Assembly (NCBI GenBank): GCA_965369945.1
Contig: CBDUST010000252.1
Coordinates: 1-6,874 of the forward strand
DNA from: JADFNO01 sp965369945
GTDB lineage: Bacteria > Planctomycetota > Phycisphaerae > Phycisphaerales > SM1A02
Direction of reading: 5' to 3'
DNA length: 6,874 bases
Positions 5,052 to 6,874 of the stretch are shown piece after piece. Made by a program: the position numbers and the translations under genes. The notes beneath the pieces were generated by a model that had not been told where the DNA came from, did no database searches, and saw only the letters and a program-made list of their open reading frames with translations. Position 1 is the stretch's first letter; the number at the start of each line of letters is the position of its first letter.

Positions 5052-5966
5052 TCAACGGAGCGATGCGGAATCCTTCGCCCCGAGCGTCTGGTAGATCTGC
5101 CGGGTGGCGTCGGATCGGTTCAACGTATAGAAGTGAATGCCGCGCACACCGTTGTCAAGCAGGTCGCGGCACTGTTCGGTCGCCCAAAGCACACCGAACT
5201 GGAGCACCGCAGCGGGATCGTCCTGCCGGCGGTAGATTCCCTTGAGAAGCCGAGCCGGGAAGCGCGTGCCAGCGGCAAGCTCGGCCATACGCCGCATGTT
5301 CTTGACGGACGTGATCGGCATGATCCCGGCAATCAGCGGGACGTTGATTCCCGCCAGATCGCAGCGTTCGCGCCAGTCGTAGAACTCGTGATTGTCGAAG
5401 AACATCTGCGTGCATACGTAGTCCGCTCCTGCCTCGACTTTCGCCTTGAGATGATCCATCTCCTTGAGCCGCTGTGGCGTATCCGGATGACCTTCGGGGA
5501 AGCCGGCCACTCCGATTCCGAACCCTCTCGGATCGGTATGCGCTCCACGCTCGTTGAACGCACGGATGGTCTTGACCAGGTCAATCGCGTATCGGAATAC
5601 ATCTTTGGAGCGGTCGTAGTCCGGCTGATCAAGCGGCGGATCGCCATGAAGCGCCAGGATATTGCTGATCTGGGCCTCAGCGTACCGCTCAAGAATCTGC
5701 TCGATTTCATTGCGGCTGTGGCAGACACAAGTCAGGTGCGGCACTGGATCGAGTTTGGTATCCCGATGAAGACGAACGACCATGTCGTGGGTCTGCTGGC
5801 GCGTCGCACCGCCGGCACCGTATGTCACCGACACAAACGAAGGCCCCAAGGCTTCGAAGTCGCTGATCCTTGTGAATAGCGTCTCCCAGCCGGCATCGGT
5901 TCTCGGCGGAAAGAACTCGAAGCTGAACGTTGTTGAGTCCTGCTGGAAGATGTCACGGATATGCAT
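5052..5966 (-). CDS. metF: 5,10-methylenetetrahydrofolate reductase
   Basis: A 304-aa cytoplasmic flavoenzyme that reduces 5,10-methylene-THF to 5-methyl-THF, the methyl donor for methionine synthesis. It is a single-domain (beta/alpha)8 barrel of the usual bacterial length, about 295-305 residues. FSFEFFPPR (14-22) holds the catalytic Glu (E17). Next come FVSVTYGAGG (44-53), HLTC (77-80), NILALHGDPP (102-111, with the Asp that tunes the flavin and folate), VAGFPEGHP (153-161), ADYVCTQMFFD (181-191, folate-contacting Q187), AGIMPI (213-218) and the C-terminal GIHFYTLNRSDAT (276-288). No eukaryote-type SAM-binding regulatory domain is present, and the short upstream gap leaves no room for a SAM riboswitch. 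It is divergent from rex. The ATG has no Shine-Dalgarno, and a -10-like box lies 8 bp upstream. The downstream genes may be read through from it. Confidence 0.97.
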   Translation of the reverse strand: MHIRDIFQQDSTTFSFEFFPPRTDAGWETLFTRISDFEALGPSFVSVTYGAGGATRQQTHDMVVRLHRDTKLDPVPHLTCVCHSRNEIEQILERYAEAQISNILALHGDPPLDQPDYDRSKDVFRYAIDLVKTIRAFNERGAHTDPRGFGIGVAGFPEGHPDTPQRLKEMDHLKAKVEAGADYVCTQMFFDNHEFYDWRERCDLAGINVPLIAGIMPITSVKNMRRMAELAAGTRFPARLLKGIYRRQDDPAAVLQFGVLWATEQCRDLLDNGVRGIHFYTLNRSDATRQIYQTLGAKDSASLR

Positions 5967-5974
5967 GGGCGACT

Positions 5975-5980
5975 AGTTTA
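5975..5980 (-). promoter_or_regulatory. Candidate -10 box of metF
   Basis: TAAACT on the minus strand (four of six matches to TATAAT) ends 8 bp before the metF ATG. If used, transcription would start at or next to the start codon, giving a leaderless mRNA, which agrees with the lack of a ribosome site. A GTGATC at 16-bp spacing is only a weak -35 match and falls in the direct repeat. Confidence 0.35.
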
Positions 5981-5981
5981 C

Positions 5982-6003
5982 GCGATCACGCCCAGCGATC
6001 ACG
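5982..6003. repeat. Tandem direct repeat GCGATCACG in the metF/rex gap
   Basis: GCGATCACG occurs at 5982-5990 and again, perfectly, at 5995-6003, separated by CCCA (period 13 bp). It lies just upstream of the metF -10-like box, covering its spacer and -35 position, and about 21 bp before the rex -10 box. The placement suits a regulator-binding site. It does not match the known Rex operator TTGTGAA-N4-TTCACAA. Confidence 0.5.
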
Positions 6004-6023
6004 GCTCCCGGCGCGAGGCTCAT

Positions 6024-6032
6024 TGGTACACT
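6024..6032 (+). promoter_or_regulatory. Candidate extended -10 promoter of rex
   Basis: TGGTACACT fits an extended -10 (TGn followed by TACACT, four of six matches to TATAAT). It ends 7 bp before the rex ATG, so the transcript would begin at about the start codon. No -35 box is evident, which extended -10 promoters tolerate, and there is no Shine-Dalgarno. The same TACACT hexamer serves the tRNA-Lys promoter. Confidence 0.4.
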
Positions 6033-6039
6033 GCCCACC

Positions 6040-6699
6040 ATGACCAGCCGATCTAAGATCCCTCGACCCACTGTCAAGCGGCTGAGTCTGTACCTGCGCG
6101 ACCTCGAGTCACGCAGCGAGCACGAGCAGCAGACGATTAGCTCCCAGCAGCTGGGCGACGCACTGGGCCTGACAGACGCCCAGGTGCGAAAGGACCTAGC
6201 CTATTTTGGCCAGTTCGGGCACCCGGGCATCGGGTATCAGGTTCAGGAGCTCATCGCGGAACTACGCAAGATTCTGGGCACCGATCGGAAATGGAGTGCA
6301 GCGGTCGTCGGTGCGGGCAACATTGGCCGGGCTGTGATGGCGTACACTCGGTTCCGACGCAAGGGATTTGAGATCGTTGCCGTATTCGACAACAACCCGG
6401 AGGTGATCGGACAAGTCATCTCCGGGCATCACGTGCGACCGATGGAAGACCTGCCAGCCCTCGTTGGTGAACGTGACATCAAGATTGGGATTCTCGCGGT
6501 GCCGGTCGAGATGGCCCAAGCCGTTGCCGATGCACTCATCGATGCGGGCGTACTGGGGATCCTCAACTTTGCGCCGGTTCGACTCGACGTCCGAGATGCG
6601 GTCGGCATCACCAGCGTTGACTTCTCCGTCGCGCTGGAACAGTTGGCCTTCCAAATTTCCCTGGGGCTCACCGGTTCGTTGGATGAGCAGGAGGGATAA
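6040..6699 (+). CDS. rex: Redox-sensing transcriptional repressor Rex
   Basis: A 219-aa DNA-binding homodimer that senses the NADH/NAD+ ratio. It is bound to DNA when NADH is low and released when NADH rises, typically controlling fermentation and respiration genes. The N-terminal winged helix (about residues 7-70) has IPRPTVKRLSLYLRDL, the recognition segment SSQQLGDALGLTDAQVRKDL (34-53) and YFGQFGHPGIGY (55-66), all typical of Rex. The C-terminal Rossmann domain has VVGAGNIGRA (89-98), VAVFDNNPEVIG (113-124, with the ribose-binding Asp), GILAVP (150-155) and ILNFAPV (174-180). A C-terminal helix, DFSVALEQLAFQISL, is the domain-swapped dimer element. The length is normal for the family. It is divergent from metF by 73 bp. 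It appears to be a single-gene transcript, with no gene following within 175 bp. Confidence 0.97.
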   Translation: MTSRSKIPRPTVKRLSLYLRDLESRSEHEQQTISSQQLGDALGLTDAQVRKDLAYFGQFGHPGIGYQVQELIAELRKILGTDRKWSAAVVGAGNIGRAVMAYTRFRRKGFEIVAVFDNNPEVIGQVISGHHVRPMEDLPALVGERDIKIGILAVPVEMAQAVADALIDAGVLGILNFAPVRLDVRDAVGITSVDFSVALEQLAFQISLGLTGSLDEQEG

Positions 6700-6874
6700 A
6701 ATCGTCGACGAACGGCAGTTCCTCCGAAAGCTAGAGCAGTTTCAATGGTCTCGTAGCATCAGGGCATGGCAGAAGAGGGGCGAGGCCCCTGCCTCAAGAC
6801 CGGTGGCACGGGCCGGCACCACGCTCCGTCTGCATTCCCATATAACAACCACGGGGCACCATCCCCGGCCCCCC
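6700..6874. other. GC-rich non-coding tail after rex
   Basis: I see no convincing gene. A plus-strand frame from ATG 6766 stays open to the edge but encodes a Gly/Pro/His-rich string with no family look and no ribosome site. The stretch has a hairpin at 6768-6793, a second one CGGGG-caccat-CCCCG at 6852-6867, and GGCAC repeated at 6805-6809, 6815-6819 and 6855-6859. It could hold a shared transcription end or a fragment of an intergenic repeat family. Confidence 0.4.
6768..6793. terminator. Possible terminator-like hairpin downstream of rex
   Basis: GGGGC (6777-6781) and GCCCC (6785-6789) pair around GAG. The flanking GGCA (6768-6771) and TGCC (6790-6793) add four pairs with a GAAGA bulge on one side. 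No T-run follows on the plus strand. On the minus strand a pyrimidine stretch, TCTTC, lies beside the inner stem. It may be a Rho-independent-like end for rex or for a convergent gene beyond the window. Confidence 0.25.

Noticed and set aside
5025..5879. 284-aa plus-strand frame
   Set aside because: It is fully antisense to metF, with no motif of its own.
5967..6039. Rex autoregulatory operator
   Set aside because: No sequence in the gap fits TTGTGAA-N4-TTCACAA or the clostridial variant. Only an unrelated direct repeat is present.
6766..6874. Open plus-strand frame after rex
   Set aside because: Low-complexity Gly/Pro/His content, no ribosome site, no family resemblance, and it overlaps a strong hairpin.

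Overview
The window looks like chromosomal DNA from a planctomycete, possibly of the Phycisphaerae type. This is inferred from a HYExAFE-family protein, a run of tiny exported proteins of a kind I associate with that phylum, weak or missing Shine-Dalgarno sites on most genes, and moderately high GC. I have no 16S or database support for this placement.

Layout. The left end (1-361, minus strand) is the N-terminal part of a Fic-domain protein that runs off the window. It is AT-richer than the rest: about 51% GC by hand count, against about 60% or more in sampled lines of the core genes. A long imperfect palindrome lies just upstream of its start codon. A short gene-free stretch follows, then a tRNA-Lys(CTT) gene with its own promoter, then gpmI (cofactor-independent phosphoglycerate mutase), all on the minus strand. 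yggS (PLP-binding homeostasis protein) is divergent from gpmI and ends tail to tail with a minus-strand cluster.

That cluster, read right to left, is metF (methylenetetrahydrofolate reductase), a HYExAFE protein with PD-(D/E)XK nuclease-like motifs, a 68-aa membrane protein, and two small exported proteins that look like relatives of each other. The four uncharacterised genes are tightly spaced: 5 bp, 77 bp and 33 bp. rex (redox-sensing repressor) is divergent from metF across a 73-bp gap. The gap carries a perfect 9-bp direct repeat and two -10-like boxes placed so close to the start codons that both transcripts may be leaderless. The last 175 bp hold no convincing gene and are rich in short GC hairpins.

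Functionally, gpmI, metF, yggS and rex are housekeeping or redox genes (glycolysis, one-carbon metabolism, vitamin B6 homeostasis, NADH/NAD+ sensing). The less explained material is the HYExAFE/small-exported-protein cluster and the Fic gene beside a tRNA.
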